Source: Methylomarinum sp965277025
Lineage (GTDB): Bacteria; Pseudomonadota; Gammaproteobacteria; Methylococcales; Methylomonadaceae
Direction: 5' to 3'
Assembly (NCBI GenBank): GCA_965277025.1
Contig: OZ255706.1
Coordinates: 496,001 to 560,000 of the forward strand
Length of the DNA: 64,000 nucleotides
A program made the translations under genes and the position numbers. Of the stretch, positions 17,515 to 27,878 are shown one piece after another. How positions within the stretch are numbered: position 1 is the stretch's first letter; every line of letters starts with the position of its first letter. The notes under the pieces are model-generated. The model ran no database searches. It saw only the letters and a program-made list of their open reading frames with translations, and was not told where the DNA came from.

Positions 17515-18609
17515 ATGGCCAGACTTTATATTTTTGTTGTGAAGGCTGCGTGCAGATTTATCGCCTTTTTCATCACCAGGAATTATCAGACACTTCCGAC
17601 TCCGACCATCAATTTTGATCCTGTTTTTTCCATGCGCCTGTTTTTAAATAGCCTCGTCATTATTCTCGTTTGGCTGGTTTGGCTAATCTACACGTTTCCA
17701 GATGCTGATTTGCTATTGAAGCAGAACTGGCCGATAAGTCTGACCATGATTTTTGGTTCATTTATTGCCGGAGCAACCAGTGAAGGGGGAGGGGCCATCG
17801 CGTTCCCTGTTTTTACAAAAATATTGCATATCAGCCCGCATGACGCCAAGGTTTTTTCATTAGCCATTCAAAGCATTGGCATGATCGCTGCCAGCCTGAC
17901 CATTTTAATTCTGCGCATCACCATTCCCTGGCGTCTGGTTTTATGGGTTAGCCTGGGAGGATTGGCCGGTGTTGTTTTCAGCAGCATTTATTTAGCGCCA
18001 TTATTTCCGGCCGTATTGTTAAAAGTGATGTTTACCGCCATGGTGAGCAGCTTTGCGCTGACTTTATTTGTATTAGGCTGGCGCCCTCGACAATACAATA
18101 CCACCATTTCAACTGCTCATCTCAAGGAGAAAGTCATCCTTCTGTTGGTCGGCTTTACTGGGGGCTGTATGACAGGGTTAGTCGGTAACGGCATTGATAT
18201 TATCAGTTTTTCCATCATGATATTGTTGTTCAGACTCTCGGAAAAAATCGCCACACCAACATCTGTCGTTTTGATGGCCATCAATGCACTTGCAGGTTTT
18301 TTATTACATTGGCTATGGCTGGACCAGTTCAGTCATGATATCCAGCAATGGTGGCTGGCCGCCATTCCTGTTGTTGTGATCGGCGCGCCATTAGGTGCAT
18401 ATTGCTGCACCCGTCTGGATAATAAATTAATTGCCGCCCTGTTGATTGCCTTGATTGTGCTTGAATTACTCAGCACATTAATTTTACTACCCGGCACAAC
18501 ACAAACTTTAGTGATAGGCGGTTCGACTTTTCTATTCTTTTTACTGTTGTATTATAGTCTTCTCGGCATTAACCATTATCAGCCTGATGAAACGGAGGTT
18601 TCAACATGA
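17515..18609 (+). CDS. TauE/SafE-family membrane permease
   Basis: 364-residue polytopic membrane protein of the sulfite exporter TauE/SafE family. Hydrophobic helices are spread over the whole chain, and the family repeat signatures GSFIAGATSEGGGAIAFPVF and LVGFTGGCMTGLVGNGIDI are plain. Substrate may be a sulfur-containing anion, as in other family members, but that is not certain. The start is uncertain: ATG 17515 or MRLFLNSL at 17632. The IS4 copy 1 end lies 20 bases upstream of 17515. It overlaps the next gene by four bases. Confidence 0.85.
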   Translation: MARLYIFVVKAACRFIAFFITRNYQTLPTPTINFDPVFSMRLFLNSLVIILVWLVWLIYTFPDADLLLKQNWPISLTMIFGSFIAGATSEGGGAIAFPVFTKILHISPHDAKVFSLAIQSIGMIAASLTILILRITIPWRLVLWVSLGGLAGVVFSSIYLAPLFPAVLLKVMFTAMVSSFALTLFVLGWRPRQYNTTISTAHLKEKVILLLVGFTGGCMTGLVGNGIDIISFSIMILLFRLSEKIATPTSVVLMAINALAGFLLHWLWLDQFSHDIQQWWLAAIPVVVIGAPLGAYCCTRLDNKLIAALLIALIVLELLSTLILLPGTTQTLVIGGSTFLFFLLLYYSLLGINHYQPDETEVST

Positions 18610-19169
18610 AATTATTACACCGTAGCCTGGTTTTACTAATCATGGCAATCAGCTTAACCGCCTGTAACAAAACGCTTAAACATGAAGAACTACCTGCTCA
18701 TATAGTAGTAGGCGAAGATTACTATACGCAATTTGTCATTCGTTATGAAAAAGGCGTGCATTTAACCACCAATTTTCGTCGTGGTGCATCGATTCCCGTC
18801 AACACCCGAGTCAAACTGCTATCGATAAAAAGCAAGACTATTGAAGTGCAGCCTGAAACGATGGTTAAACCTTTGTTGATTAAAAATGCCAAAAAACATA
18901 CAGGTGATGATATTGTGCAGGCTTTTGACAAATTGTTCGCCAAACGGAAAGTCAATTTGCGTCAATTCACTTCCCTGGAAAGAAAATATATCAGGCAAGG
19001 CAAGGCCTTTAAAGGCATGCGGAAGAAAGCGGTGCTGGTCGCCATTGGTTATCCGCCCATTACCGAAACACCTAACCTGGATATGAATGTCTGGACTTAC
19101 TGGAGTGGCCGCTTTAATCGTTTCCGCGTACATTTCAGAAACGACAGAGTGTACAAAATTGTAGATTGA
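18606..19169 (+). CDS. Putative outer-membrane or periplasmic lipoprotein
   Basis: 187 residues with a lipoprotein signal: positively charged start MKLLHRSLVLLIMAISLTAC, lipobox LTAC with the modified cysteine at residue 20. The mature part is basic, with IGYPPITETPNLDMNVWTYW near the C terminus, resembling the SmpA/OmlA-like fold only loosely. No family recognised with certainty. Overlaps both neighbours by a few bases, so it belongs to the TauE-COG4648-LolA-MMPL operon. Confidence 0.7.
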   Translation: MKLLHRSLVLLIMAISLTACNKTLKHEELPAHIVVGEDYYTQFVIRYEKGVHLTTNFRRGASIPVNTRVKLLSIKSKTIEVQPETMVKPLLIKNAKKHTGDDIVQAFDKLFAKRKVNLRQFTSLERKYIRQGKAFKGMRKKAVLVAIGYPPITETPNLDMNVWTYWSGRFNRFRVHFRNDRVYKIVD

Positions 19170-19798
19170 TGTTCGGTATCATTAAAGGCGTTATCGTCAC
19201 CTGCCTGTTCATTGCTTACCCGTTATTGGTCTATTTTGCCATTCAGCAACAAATGGCATGGGTTGCGCCTGCTATGTTTTCGGGAATCTATTTATTGCAG
19301 GCGTTGAAGGTGCGGCGTTTATCGACCAGATTATATAAAATTTGTGTCGCCATCGTTTTATTGGCGGGCGCTTTTTACCTGCAAACCATTACTGCCAAGG
19401 CAATGCCAGTTTTAATCCAGCTTATGTTAATGCTTGTATTTGGACGCACCCTGCTAAAAAATCGTGGTCCATCCTTTATCGAGCGTTTTGTTCGATTGGA
19501 ATTTCCTGAATTTCCGCCCGGCGTCAGTGAATATTTACGCAATTTGACCCTGCTGTGGACATTGTTTTTCGCTTTTAACGCCATTGTCTGCACCGCCCTG
19601 GCTATTTGGGCCGATGATCGCTGGTGGGCTTTATATAACGGTTTAATTATTTATCTGCTGATTGGATTGTTGATGATTGGTGAATATATTTATCGGCATT
19701 TCCGTTTTCCCGAACTGGCTATTCCTGATCCCCGTTCGACAATGAAAACCATGTTCGTCAATGGTCGTAAAATATGGATGGAGCTGGAAAACCAATGA
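19169..19798 (+). CDS. COG4648-type membrane protein
   Basis: 209 residues with four to five hydrophobic segments and the family stretch RFVRLEFPEFPPGVSEYLRNLT, followed by FRFPELAIPDPRSTMKTM near the C terminus. The family is often found with LolA-like and MMPL genes in aryl-polyene-type lipid clusters. The ATG at 19169 (TGATG overlap with the previous stop) is preferred to the TTG one codon earlier. Exact role unknown. Confidence 0.75.
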   Translation: MFGIIKGVIVTCLFIAYPLLVYFAIQQQMAWVAPAMFSGIYLLQALKVRRLSTRLYKICVAIVLLAGAFYLQTITAKAMPVLIQLMLMLVFGRTLLKNRGPSFIERFVRLEFPEFPPGVSEYLRNLTLLWTLFFAFNAIVCTALAIWADDRWWALYNGLIIYLLIGLLMIGEYIYRHFRFPELAIPDPRSTMKTMFVNGRKIWMELENQ

Positions 19799-20427
19799 GA
19801 ATTGTTTGTCTAGCAATACTGTTGCTTGTCAGTTTTAGCAGCCAGGGGCGCGATACTCTATCCGCTGTGTTAAAACGTATGCATAGCGATAGCGCAGTCA
19901 AACTGGCTTATCAGGAACAAAAAGAACTGGAATTGATGGACAGGCCCTGGCATGGACAAGGTTTTTTATATTCACAGCCTGCAGCCGGCATTATGATCAA
20001 GCAACAACTCAAACCCGAGCCTGTCCTGATGGCTGTTGTCGACCAGCAATTGTATTATTTCGACCAGACACATCAGATACGTCATCAGGGTGTATTGGAT
20101 GAAAGCAATCCTTTCAGTTTGAATATTGCTGTTTTTAAAGCGCTGATGAGTCAGGACATGGTATTGCTGGAACAATTTTATCAATTGGATTTTGTCAGTT
20201 TAAAAGATAGCTGGCGGCTGATTTTAAAAGACAAACAATCGCCAGACTCTGGCTTTTCCATTATTATCAGCGGCCCGTTACAGCAACCAGCCAATCAGAT
20301 CACGATTCAACAAGCCGATGGTGACAAAAGCACGATGCTGTTAAAAAAAGTGGCGGAAGGGGAAGCGGTGAAACAGCAGATTGATCGACTGCTAAGGCAA
20401 CTTGATATCAGCCCGCTTAAAAAATGA
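19795..20427 (+). CDS. LolA-like outer membrane lipoprotein carrier
   Basis: 210 residues with a signal peptide MRIVCLAILLLVSFSSQG. The mature part has LolA-like pattern: YQEQKELELMDRPWHGQGFLY and the following beta-rich YYFDQTHQIRHQGVLDES. This divergent LolA-like family accompanies MMPL exporters, where it probably shuttles a lipid or polyene ester across the periplasm. The start is the ATG at 19795, overlapping the previous stop (ATGA). Confidence 0.75.
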   Translation: MRIVCLAILLLVSFSSQGRDTLSAVLKRMHSDSAVKLAYQEQKELELMDRPWHGQGFLYSQPAAGIMIKQQLKPEPVLMAVVDQQLYYFDQTHQIRHQGVLDESNPFSLNIAVFKALMSQDMVLLEQFYQLDFVSLKDSWRLILKDKQSPDSGFSIIISGPLQQPANQITIQQADGDKSTMLLKKVAEGEAVKQQIDRLLRQLDISPLKK

Positions 20428-22751
20428 AGCTATCCTCCCTGTACTGGCGACTGTCTTTTTATACCTTGCCAGTTTTGTTAGCAGCTATCACCTATAGTTT
20501 TGTCACGTTTAAAACCGACCTTTCCGCATTTATCGTCAACGGTAAAAATGCAGAAGAAATGGTCCTAGCCAGTGAAATGCAATCAGGTGTGTTATCCCGG
20601 CGTTATTTGATTTCGATTGGCTCTAATAGCCAGCAAGCACCAGACCCTCAATTTATTCAGACACTGATTAGACATTTAAAACAAATCAATCAGGTTGCCG
20701 ATGTCTGGTTGCCAGAACAAAAAGCAGCCACTTTAAATACAATAAAAACGTTGTATGTAAAACATGCGACATCCATTTACAGCCTTCATCCCGAGCAAGA
20801 TTTAAGCCTACTGTTTTCGGCCACAGGTCTTAAACAAAAAGCCCACTTCATCAAACAGGCGTTGCTGTCGCCTCAAGCGCCTTTGATTAAACCCATTGTT
20901 TTACACGATCCGTTACTGCTCACCCTGAACGGTTTTCAAACATTATCCAATCAATTCAAGCCATCCGAAGCCTCCCGCTATAGCAACCTGATTTTGCAAA
21001 CCATTCCATCGGGAATGAATGCACCCGCCCAGCAAGCCATTCAGCAATTAATAACATCCCAATTCAAGCAACTGAATGAAGAGAAAAAATATACCTTAGA
21101 AATGACCGGCGTACCGATTTTTGCCGTCGCAACCCAGCAGTTGATTCAAGGCGATATTATCAAAATAAGCCTGCTATCGACCCTGGCCTTGATGCTTCTG
21201 TTCGGATGGGTTTTTCGCTCCTTGTCAGCCATGTTTCAGGTATTCACGCTGCTGGGCATCACTATCCTTTGTGCCATTTTAGCCACGCAACTGGTTTTTT
21301 CTTATGTGCATGGCATGACCATTGCCATCGGCGTCACTCTTATTGGCATCTGCATCGATTATCCCATTCATGCCATGGTGCATTGCCAACATAATCACCA
21401 TATTAATCCCAACAAGACCATTGCCAGACTGTGGCCCAGTATGCTGCTTGGCGGTATCACGACGCTAATTGGTTATCTGGCTTTAGGGGTTTCAGGTTAC
21501 CCGGGCTTTCAACAAGTCGCTGTTTTTGCCGCTACCGGTATATTGACAGCTCTATTGATCACCCGCTTTTTATTGGCAAAGCTGATTCAACCCTCTCAAC
21601 ATGCGGTTAGTTTGCCCTGGCTTCGATGCTGGTTAGTATTTTGTGATCGATTTCGAAAACCACTATTGGCCTGTGTCTTTTCATTATTTGCATTATCACT
21701 ATGGCAACTTGACCATCTTAAGTGGATGGAAGATATGCAACAATTAACGCCAGAGCTGGATGCGTTGAAACAACAGGACAAACGTATTCGCGCTCGCATG
21801 ATCAGCATTGAACCCGGCCGCTTTATCCTGGTCAGCGGCGAAAATAACGAACTCGCCCTGCAACATGCCGAACAGGTTTATCAGCAGCTTGACCGGCTTA
21901 AACAGCAAAAAGCTTTAAGTGAATATTTTGGTCTGTTCCCCTGGCTATTGTCTGCACAGCAACAACATTTTAATCAAGATTATTTAAGGCAATACCTTAA
22001 CCGGGATAATCTTCAACTATGGCGAGATGCGTTACAGCAACAAGGCTTGTCTGTCGCCAAACTGGGACATTTCAACTATTCTTTTCCTCCGCCATTGACC
22101 TTGGATGAAGTCTTACAAACTCCAGTCAAACGCCTGATAGACAACCGCATCATACCTCATCTGGATAAAACACTGATTCTGATCTGGCTATCACAGCATA
22201 ACCCTGTTGAATTAAGCCGAACGTTTGATGCTATTCCCTATGCACGCTACTTCAGTCAACGGGATTTATTGAATAACATGCTTAAACATTACACTCAAAC
22301 CGCCAAAAAATTATTATTAGCCGGGCTGAGTGTCATCTTGTTATTGATGATTATTCGTTACCGCAGCCTGATGAAAACAATGCTTACACTTTCACCCGCA
22401 CTTTTATCAGCCTTATTCATTTTATCGACCTGGGCAATTACCGGTACGGCAATCAGTTTTCTCCATCTGGTCGCTTTCTTGTTAGTGGTCGCTATTTGTG
22501 TCGATTATGGTATTTTTTATCAAGAAAACAGAGGCGGGGATATTCAAGTCACCTACCAGGCCATTGCCATTTCCATGCTAACCAGCGCCCTGGCTTTTGG
22601 CAGCATGATTGCAGCTGAAAGCACATCGCTCAAAACCCTCGCTGGAGTCGTTTCATCATGCGTTCTATTAGGATTTTTGCTTTGCCCGATTATTATTCCA
22701 CAACGAACGACAGCTTATTTTTCAAAAGCAACGCAGCAAAAAAATGACTGA
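20424..22751 (+). CDS. MMPL/RND-family lipid exporter
   Basis: 775-residue inner-membrane exporter of the RND superfamily (MMPL subgroup). One N-terminal membrane helix, a periplasmic domain (about 45-250), then a bundle of helices with the family sequence YVHGMTIAIGVTLIGICIDYPIHAMVH at about 290-320; a second periplasmic domain and a matching second helix bundle with LHLVAFLLVVAICVDYGIFY at about 680-700. The DYPIH/DYGIF acidic residues are the likely proton relay. Last gene of its operon, overlapping the LolA-like gene by four bases. The acyltransferase and ketosynthase genes expected in a full polyene cluster are not here. Confidence 0.85.
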   Translation: MKLSSLYWRLSFYTLPVLLAAITYSFVTFKTDLSAFIVNGKNAEEMVLASEMQSGVLSRRYLISIGSNSQQAPDPQFIQTLIRHLKQINQVADVWLPEQKAATLNTIKTLYVKHATSIYSLHPEQDLSLLFSATGLKQKAHFIKQALLSPQAPLIKPIVLHDPLLLTLNGFQTLSNQFKPSEASRYSNLILQTIPSGMNAPAQQAIQQLITSQFKQLNEEKKYTLEMTGVPIFAVATQQLIQGDIIKISLLSTLALMLLFGWVFRSLSAMFQVFTLLGITILCAILATQLVFSYVHGMTIAIGVTLIGICIDYPIHAMVHCQHNHHINPNKTIARLWPSMLLGGITTLIGYLALGVSGYPGFQQVAVFAATGILTALLITRFLLAKLIQPSQHAVSLPWLRCWLVFCDRFRKPLLACVFSLFALSLWQLDHLKWMEDMQQLTPELDALKQQDKRIRARMISIEPGRFILVSGENNELALQHAEQVYQQLDRLKQQKALSEYFGLFPWLLSAQQQHFNQDYLRQYLNRDNLQLWRDALQQQGLSVAKLGHFNYSFPPPLTLDEVLQTPVKRLIDNRIIPHLDKTLILIWLSQHNPVELSRTFDAIPYARYFSQRDLLNNMLKHYTQTAKKLLLAGLSVILLLMIIRYRSLMKTMLTLSPALLSALFILSTWAITGTAISFLHLVAFLLVVAICVDYGIFYQENRGGDIQVTYQAIAISMLTSALAFGSMIAAESTSLKTLAGVVSSCVLLGFLLCPIIIPQRTTAYFSKATQQKND

Positions 22752-23145
22752 CAAAAATCACTCCCCCGTAATATTTGGTTTCTGCGCTATGCCCTTATTT
22801 ATGATTACTTGATCAATTTCACAATTTTATTGTGTCAATTAACAGTAAATTTTGAAAATTTGACTAAGATGAAATCAGTTGAATCTTAAGGTTTCATTTT
22901 ATGTCTATAGTTCAAGTTGTTTTTGATATCAATCAACCAACAAATAATGCTGCCAATCAGCATTTCTTCAATAGTGATCCTGTTTATTTCACTGAAGAAG
23001 CACCTGATCAGCTTGAAATTCTGATTCACCAGGTTTCAAAAACGCCGAAAGATTTAATTCGCCACAGCCAACGTATTTATTACTGCTTTTTACATAAACA
23101 CAACGCCCATTTGTTTGCGGCATTAACAGATTTATTATTATTTTT

Positions 23146-24367
23146 CTCTGTACATGACAAAAAATATTAAAAGCTGGCGTAGCTCGTTGAAATGTAATTA
23201 AATACCGCATTTTGTTTTAGCGAATATGAATAACGGGACATTACAAATCAACGAGCTGACCGTCATATTAACTGAGCACTTTCAATGGAACAAGGCAAGA
23301 ATCGTTTGTTTTGTGGGTATGTTAATTGCTTTGATGGCAGTTAGCACGGTCAATCTGGCCCAGCTCGCCGTATTCTTTCCCAGTCGGGCAAAAATTTCCT
23401 CACGATATCGACGGATGCAACGATTTTTCAGTGACCATTGGCTGGATTACAATGAAGTCGCTCATTTCATCATGAAACTGTTTGGTTTCACTGATCAGGA
23501 TTACTATCTGACGTTAGACAGGACGAATTGGAAGTGGGGTAAAACCAATATTAATCTGCTGGTGCTTGCCGTGGTTTATCGGGGTGCCGCCATTCCGGTG
23601 TATTGGTTGCCTTTAAACAAGCGGGGCAACTCTAATACGAAGGAACGTATAGCGCTGATGAAACGCTTTATTGCGCAGTTTGGCCGACATCACATCAAAG
23701 GTCTTTTGGCTGATCGGGAGTTTATTGGAGACGAATGGATGGGCTGGTTGTTTGAGCAAGAGATTCCCTTTTATATCCGTATTCGCAACAACGCCAGGAC
23801 AACCAATGCCCAAGGCCAGCGAATACGCGTAGAGCGTTTGTTTTATGGGCTTAAGCCGGGTAGCACACGACACCTCTCAACAGCGCGCTATTCGGGAAAT
23901 TGTTCAATTTATCTCAGTGGGTTACGGCTGAGTGATGGTGAGTTATTAATCATCGTCTGTCAGCATTTGAACCCTGATGCGATTAAAATTTATGGCTTGC
24001 GTTGGGAAATCGAAACGCTTTTCGGCTGTTTAAAAGGACGGGGATTCAAACTTGAGGAAACGCGTGTAGTCGGTTATCTTCGGATCAAAAAATTGTTAGT
24101 ACTTCCCGTTATTGCTTTCTGTTGGTCACATAAAGCAGGCGAATGGAAACATGATTGCGAGTTACCAATAAAAACCAAAACACATCAGCGGCTCGCGCAA
24201 AGCCTGTTTCGATATGGATTAGATTGTATCCGCTCAACGTTGTTTAATGTCTTATCTCAATCAAAAAGGATGATTAGAAAAGTGATTGCTCTTTTGCAAC
24301 CCATACCTTTTGTCACTGGAATACATGAGACTCAATTGTCATAAGCTAATTTTTGTCATGTACAGAG
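23146..24367 (+). mobile_element. IS4-family insertion sequence, copy 2
   Basis: 1222 bp, ends CTCTGTACATGACA / TGTCATGTACAGAG, 9-bp target duplication ATTATTTTT (23137-23145 and 24368-24376). It interrupts the gene at 22901-24833. Same element as copies at 16273, 44824 and 48660. Confidence 0.95.
23226..24344 (+). CDS. IS4-family DDE transposase
   Basis: 372 residues, intact, YREK motif YGLRWEIETLFGCLK. It carries a few private substitutions relative to copy 1 (FPSRAK, NNARTT, ARYSGN, HETQLS). Confidence 0.93.
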   Translation: MNNGTLQINELTVILTEHFQWNKARIVCFVGMLIALMAVSTVNLAQLAVFFPSRAKISSRYRRMQRFFSDHWLDYNEVAHFIMKLFGFTDQDYYLTLDRTNWKWGKTNINLLVLAVVYRGAAIPVYWLPLNKRGNSNTKERIALMKRFIAQFGRHHIKGLLADREFIGDEWMGWLFEQEIPFYIRIRNNARTTNAQGQRIRVERLFYGLKPGSTRHLSTARYSGNCSIYLSGLRLSDGELLIIVCQHLNPDAIKIYGLRWEIETLFGCLKGRGFKLEETRVVGYLRIKKLLVLPVIAFCWSHKAGEWKHDCELPIKTKTHQRLAQSLFRYGLDCIRSTLFNVLSQSKRMIRKVIALLQPIPFVTGIHETQLS

Positions 24368-25964
24368 ATTATTTTTACAAGGAAAGGGTGTAGATTTCGC
24401 TCAACGCATGGTCGCAGGTACCCAAAGCCTGTTATCCAATCAGCAAGTTGATTTATTACAACAAGCATTGAAGTTTAATGACTTCACTTCCCTGCAAACA
24501 GTAAAGTTTAGTCTGTTTGCCAGCGGTCGTATCACAGCTTTGCCATTAGTAGAAAAAAGCCAAGAAGCAACAAGCCAAAAACGTACTGATTCATTAACCC
24601 TGGCTCAAGACTTCATAGAATACAGCCAATTAGAGCAAGCGATGGCTGAATTAGAACAGGGCTTATTTCAATCTGATCGGGAAGATATTCAGCAACTATT
24701 ACTGGATTTATACCGCTCGACTAAAAGTAAGTCACGTTTTTCAAAAACTTATCAGCAAGCCCAAGCTAAAGGAATATCCTTAATTCCTGATTGGTCCGTA
24801 TTGCAACGATTTTTTTCTGATCAATCATCATGAACCGGTCAGCACCTAGCGAGTCTGCACTGAAACTCGTAATTCATGGCGTTCCTGAACAAACCGAAAA
24901 AATTATGCGACTATTTTTTCGGCAAATATCCAAAGAATTCATTGTCAGTGAAACTATTGATGATGCCGATATTCATCTTGTTGATTTGGACTATAGTGGA
25001 AGCTATAACATATTATCCAAACTTCAACGCAATCAAAATCAATGCGTTTTTATCGTTGCCTCTTTGACAGAACGCCGTCTCGATTCGAATATAATCTTTC
25101 TAAAAAAACCACTGACCAAAGAAGCCACCCTATTGGCATTAAAACAAAGTCAAGTGCTACTTGAAAAAGGCACTACGACAGACCAAAAAGACACAAATGA
25201 AAAATCAGCAGCTAATGATTCCGGATCTACAAACAAAACTGATCCATTAAAAAAGACTGAACAACCCACTGCCGAGCAAAAACCAGACAAACCCGTTAAC
25301 GAGAAGTTTTTTTCCAATTATATCGGCCTAATAAGCGGAGTTGACTTCAGCGATCCAGAGCAAGTAACTCAAGCATCCTTTTCACCCAAAAATTACTTTT
25401 TTTGTTATGTCTATAACGCGATAAAACCCGCCCATAAAAAAGGAATGGTTCTGGAAATCAACGCGGGCTGGAAACCCCTGATTATTTTTCCACACAGCAA
25501 GGAAATATGGCTGGATGCAACGGATCACCAACTGAGAGCATTCGCCAATTTAAAAATGAGCCCATCTTCCGAGACTAATATCAGCTTCTCGGCAGTCAAT
25601 ATCAGAGAACTGCCAACCAACAGGCAGGATGAAAAGTTTCAATCAGAAGATAGCTTGTTGTGGAAATTGGCGCTATGGACATCTAAAGGTCGTTATCCGA
25701 CTAATATGGACCCTAACAAGCCAATTATTTTAAAACACTGACCAAATTTAACCCGTCTAATCGTCACTCCACATGCGTTACGAATTTGTGCATTGTTAAT
25801 CAAACAACCCCAATCCATGCTGGATGTCGCTAAAACCTTGAATATTGGTCCTCAATATGTTTTTGCCTTTATTACTGCTTGCAGCTCTTTAAACCTTATT
25901 GCGCAAGTAGACAGTCCCCCTGTACAAAAAAAGTCAGAGAATAAAAAAACCAACAGCTTATTAA

Positions 25965-27297
25965 CAGGCTGTTGAAAAACGCCCCTATGCCTCCGGCTCC
26001 AGCCCTTCATTTTGGGTTAAATTTACCTCTGGATGGCCTGATTAGCCAGGTTTTCCGGTATCAGCCGGTTTATATTGCCCTTTCGAGGCTTTATTTCCGC
26101 CTTTTGGCGGATTTCAGGCACAACGGTGCCTACGCAGTTGAATAACGCCATTGTAACAGGGTCATCAGGCGGGTCAGGTTATACGCTGCGAAGGTGAATA
26201 CGGTTTGTGCAGTCACTTTTTTCACTCCGCAAAATCGGGTTTGACGTAATCCCCCAACAGTTTTGCTCCAGCCAAAGACTTCTTCGATCCGTTTACGGAT
26301 TTTGAGACTGCTGGTATAGCCTGGGTGTCGGGTCGTCCGCTTGTCAATCGCCGAACCTTCCGCTTTTTGAGTTACATGCGGGGTCACCTTCATGGCGCGA
26401 AGCTCGGCAACGAAGTTTTGGGTATCATAGTTTTTGTCGCCGCCTCCCGCTCGGCCGTTCCTGTCGCCTGGGTCACTTCAACATCGATGACCAAGCCATG
26501 GCGATTTTCCATGAGTGCATGGCCCGGAAAAGCGAGTTGGGCTTTATCGCCCTGACTTTTTTATACATCCTTGCTTCCGGGTCCGTTGTCGATTCATGCG
26601 TGTCGTTACAGCGTTTCTCGCCTTTGAAGTTGACACTCGGATTGCGGGTGGAATCCTCCGGCGGCCGGCTCGAACCGTCTTTGGCCTTGACGCTTTTCAC
26701 AGAAGCCCAGGCCTTGATTAGCGTGCCATCAACCGAAAAGTGTTCGTCTGAGACTAAATCCTGCCATTCGGCCAGGCACAGCACACGATCAAAAAACAAA
26801 CGACTCACGCGCTCATTCAATAGACGGTCACGATTGGCGCTGAACGTTGAATGATCCCAAACCTCATCATCCATTGATAAGCCGACAAACCAACGATACA
26901 GCAGATTGAAATCAATGTGTTCGATCAGTTGCCGCTCCGAACGAATGGAAAACAGGATTTGCAACAAACTGGCACGGAGTAAACGCTCGGGAGGAATTGA
27001 CGCCCGGCCCCGTCGGGAATACAGGTCATCGAACTCCTCATCCAAAGTAGTCAATAGAATATCGACCAAATATCGTAGTTTGCGTAAAGGATGATCACCC
27101 GGAATTCTAGATTCCAGCGTCCGATAACTGAATAACTCGTTTTGGGTATAATCAATGCCGCGCATAACAAATAAAAAATCGGGGAATATCAAATGGATTG
27201 AATCATTTTACCATAAATAACAATTAGTTATGTAATCAAATGCCTATTATGGCAACGAAACAATGCGGCCTCCAGGTTGGATTAAATCAACAGCCTG
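25965..27297 (-). mobile_element. Degenerate IS5-family element
   Basis: About 1333 bp, terminal repeats CAGGCTGTTGA / TCAACAGCCTG, flanked by TTAA at 25961-25964 and 27298-27301 (a 4-bp TTAA duplication, typical of the IS5 group). The encoded transposase on the minus strand is broken. It splits the gene at 24830-27351. Confidence 0.82.
26130..27192 (-). pseudogene. IS5-family transposase, frameshifted and partly deleted
   Basis: N-terminal part (MRGIDYTQNELFSYRTLESRIPGD...DEHFSVDGTLIKAWAS...DPEARMYKK) is in one frame to about 26575. It then shifts at an A6 tract; a next frame reads SQGDKAQLAFPGHALMENRHG and DVEVTQATGTAERE. A further frame change with loss of about 15-20 residues leads into GGDKNYDTQNFVAELRAMKV and then the C terminus (HVTQKAEGSAIDKRTTRHPGY...KRIEEVFGWSK). 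The DDE residues are spread across these frames, so the element cannot make an active enzyme by itself. Confidence 0.85.
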
Positions 27298-27337
27298 TTA
27301 AGCAAAATTTTATCCAAATTACGTACTAAAACGGACG

Positions 27338-27878
27338 ATGACACAGCATAAAATTATTTTTACCGGCCCGGTTGACGCTGGAAAAACTACGGCCATTCAT
27401 GCCATCAGTGATATTGATCCGATTAAAACGGATGCAATTGCCTCTGACATGACCAAACAGAAAGGCAGAAACCACTGTCGCCATGGACTATGGAGTGATG
27501 AATCTGAGTGGCGGTGAAAAAATTCATCTTTATGGTACGCCTGGCCAGGAACGCTTTGATTTTATGTGGGATATTCTCACCCAAGGCGGCATCGGCCTGA
27601 TTATATTATTGAATAATACCCGTCATAATCCATTTCAGGATCTGCATTTCTTTCTGGATTCCTTTGACGAATTTATCAGGCAGACCAGCGTAGCGATTGG
27701 CATTACACAAATGGACCTGAAAGCAACGCCGACTATTGAACAATATCATCAGGAAATAAAAAAACATAAATTGAACCCACCGGTTTTTGCCGTGGACGGT
27801 CGCAAAGCGCGTGATGTTTCGTTACTTGTTCAGTCTTTGATTTTCACTATTTCCCCTGGCATTGACGGAGAAGAATAA
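27338..27878 (+). pseudogene. Small Ras/MglA-like GTPase, one-base frameshift
   Basis: N-terminal part MTQHKIIFTGPVDAGKTT has the G1/Walker A loop (GPVDAGKTT). The rest, in a different frame from 27483 on, holds the G3 motif GTPGQERFDF, G4-like TQMD and a typical C terminus, ending 27878. The frames join if one G is removed from the GG at 27464-27465 (K-Q-K-A-E-T-T-V-A-M-D-Y). Whole product would be about 180 residues. It is followed by an unrecognised gene and a roadblock/LC7 gene, the partner family of MglA-type GTPases. Its start overlaps the end of the previous gene. Confidence 0.75.

Larger units (their letters stand above)
22901..24833 (+). pseudogene. Unrecognised 233-residue protein split by IS4 copy 2
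   Basis: The 5' part (22901-23145, MSIVQVVFDINQPTNN...) and 3' part (24377-24833, ...LQGKGVDFAQRMVAGT...) rejoin exactly in frame once the IS and one copy of its 9-bp duplication are removed, giving a 233-residue soluble protein. No family recognised. The C-terminal half is helical and charged. The restored gene overlaps the next by four bases, so it is the first gene of the GTPase/roadblock signalling operon. Confidence 0.72.
24830..27351 (+). pseudogene. Unrecognised two-domain signalling protein, broken by a nonsense codon and an IS5-type element
   Basis: Open from ATG 24830 to a TGA at 25739-25741 (303 residues). The same frame continues past that stop with PNLTRLIVTPHALRICALL, and on through the IS5-type insertion (25965-27297) to a TAA at 27349-27351 that overlaps the next gene. 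Without the stop and IS it would be 394 residues. The first 100 residues look like a receiver-type alpha/beta domain (LKLVIHGVPEQTEKIM; DIHLVDLDYSG; NIIFLKKPLTKEATL), then a charged low-complexity linker, then an alpha/beta domain, and a C-terminal winged-helix-like end. No named family recognised. The TGA may derive from a CGA or TGG codon. Confidence 0.65.

Noticed and set aside
16273..24367. Composite transposon formed by IS4 copies 1 and 2 around the TauE-MMPL operon
   Set aside because: Each copy has its own perfect 9-bp target repeat, so they inserted independently; a composite would show matching repeats only at the outer ends.
26325..27094. Plus-strand open frames across the IS5-type element
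   Set aside because: They are antisense shadows of the broken transposase, which has recognisable family sequence on the minus strand.
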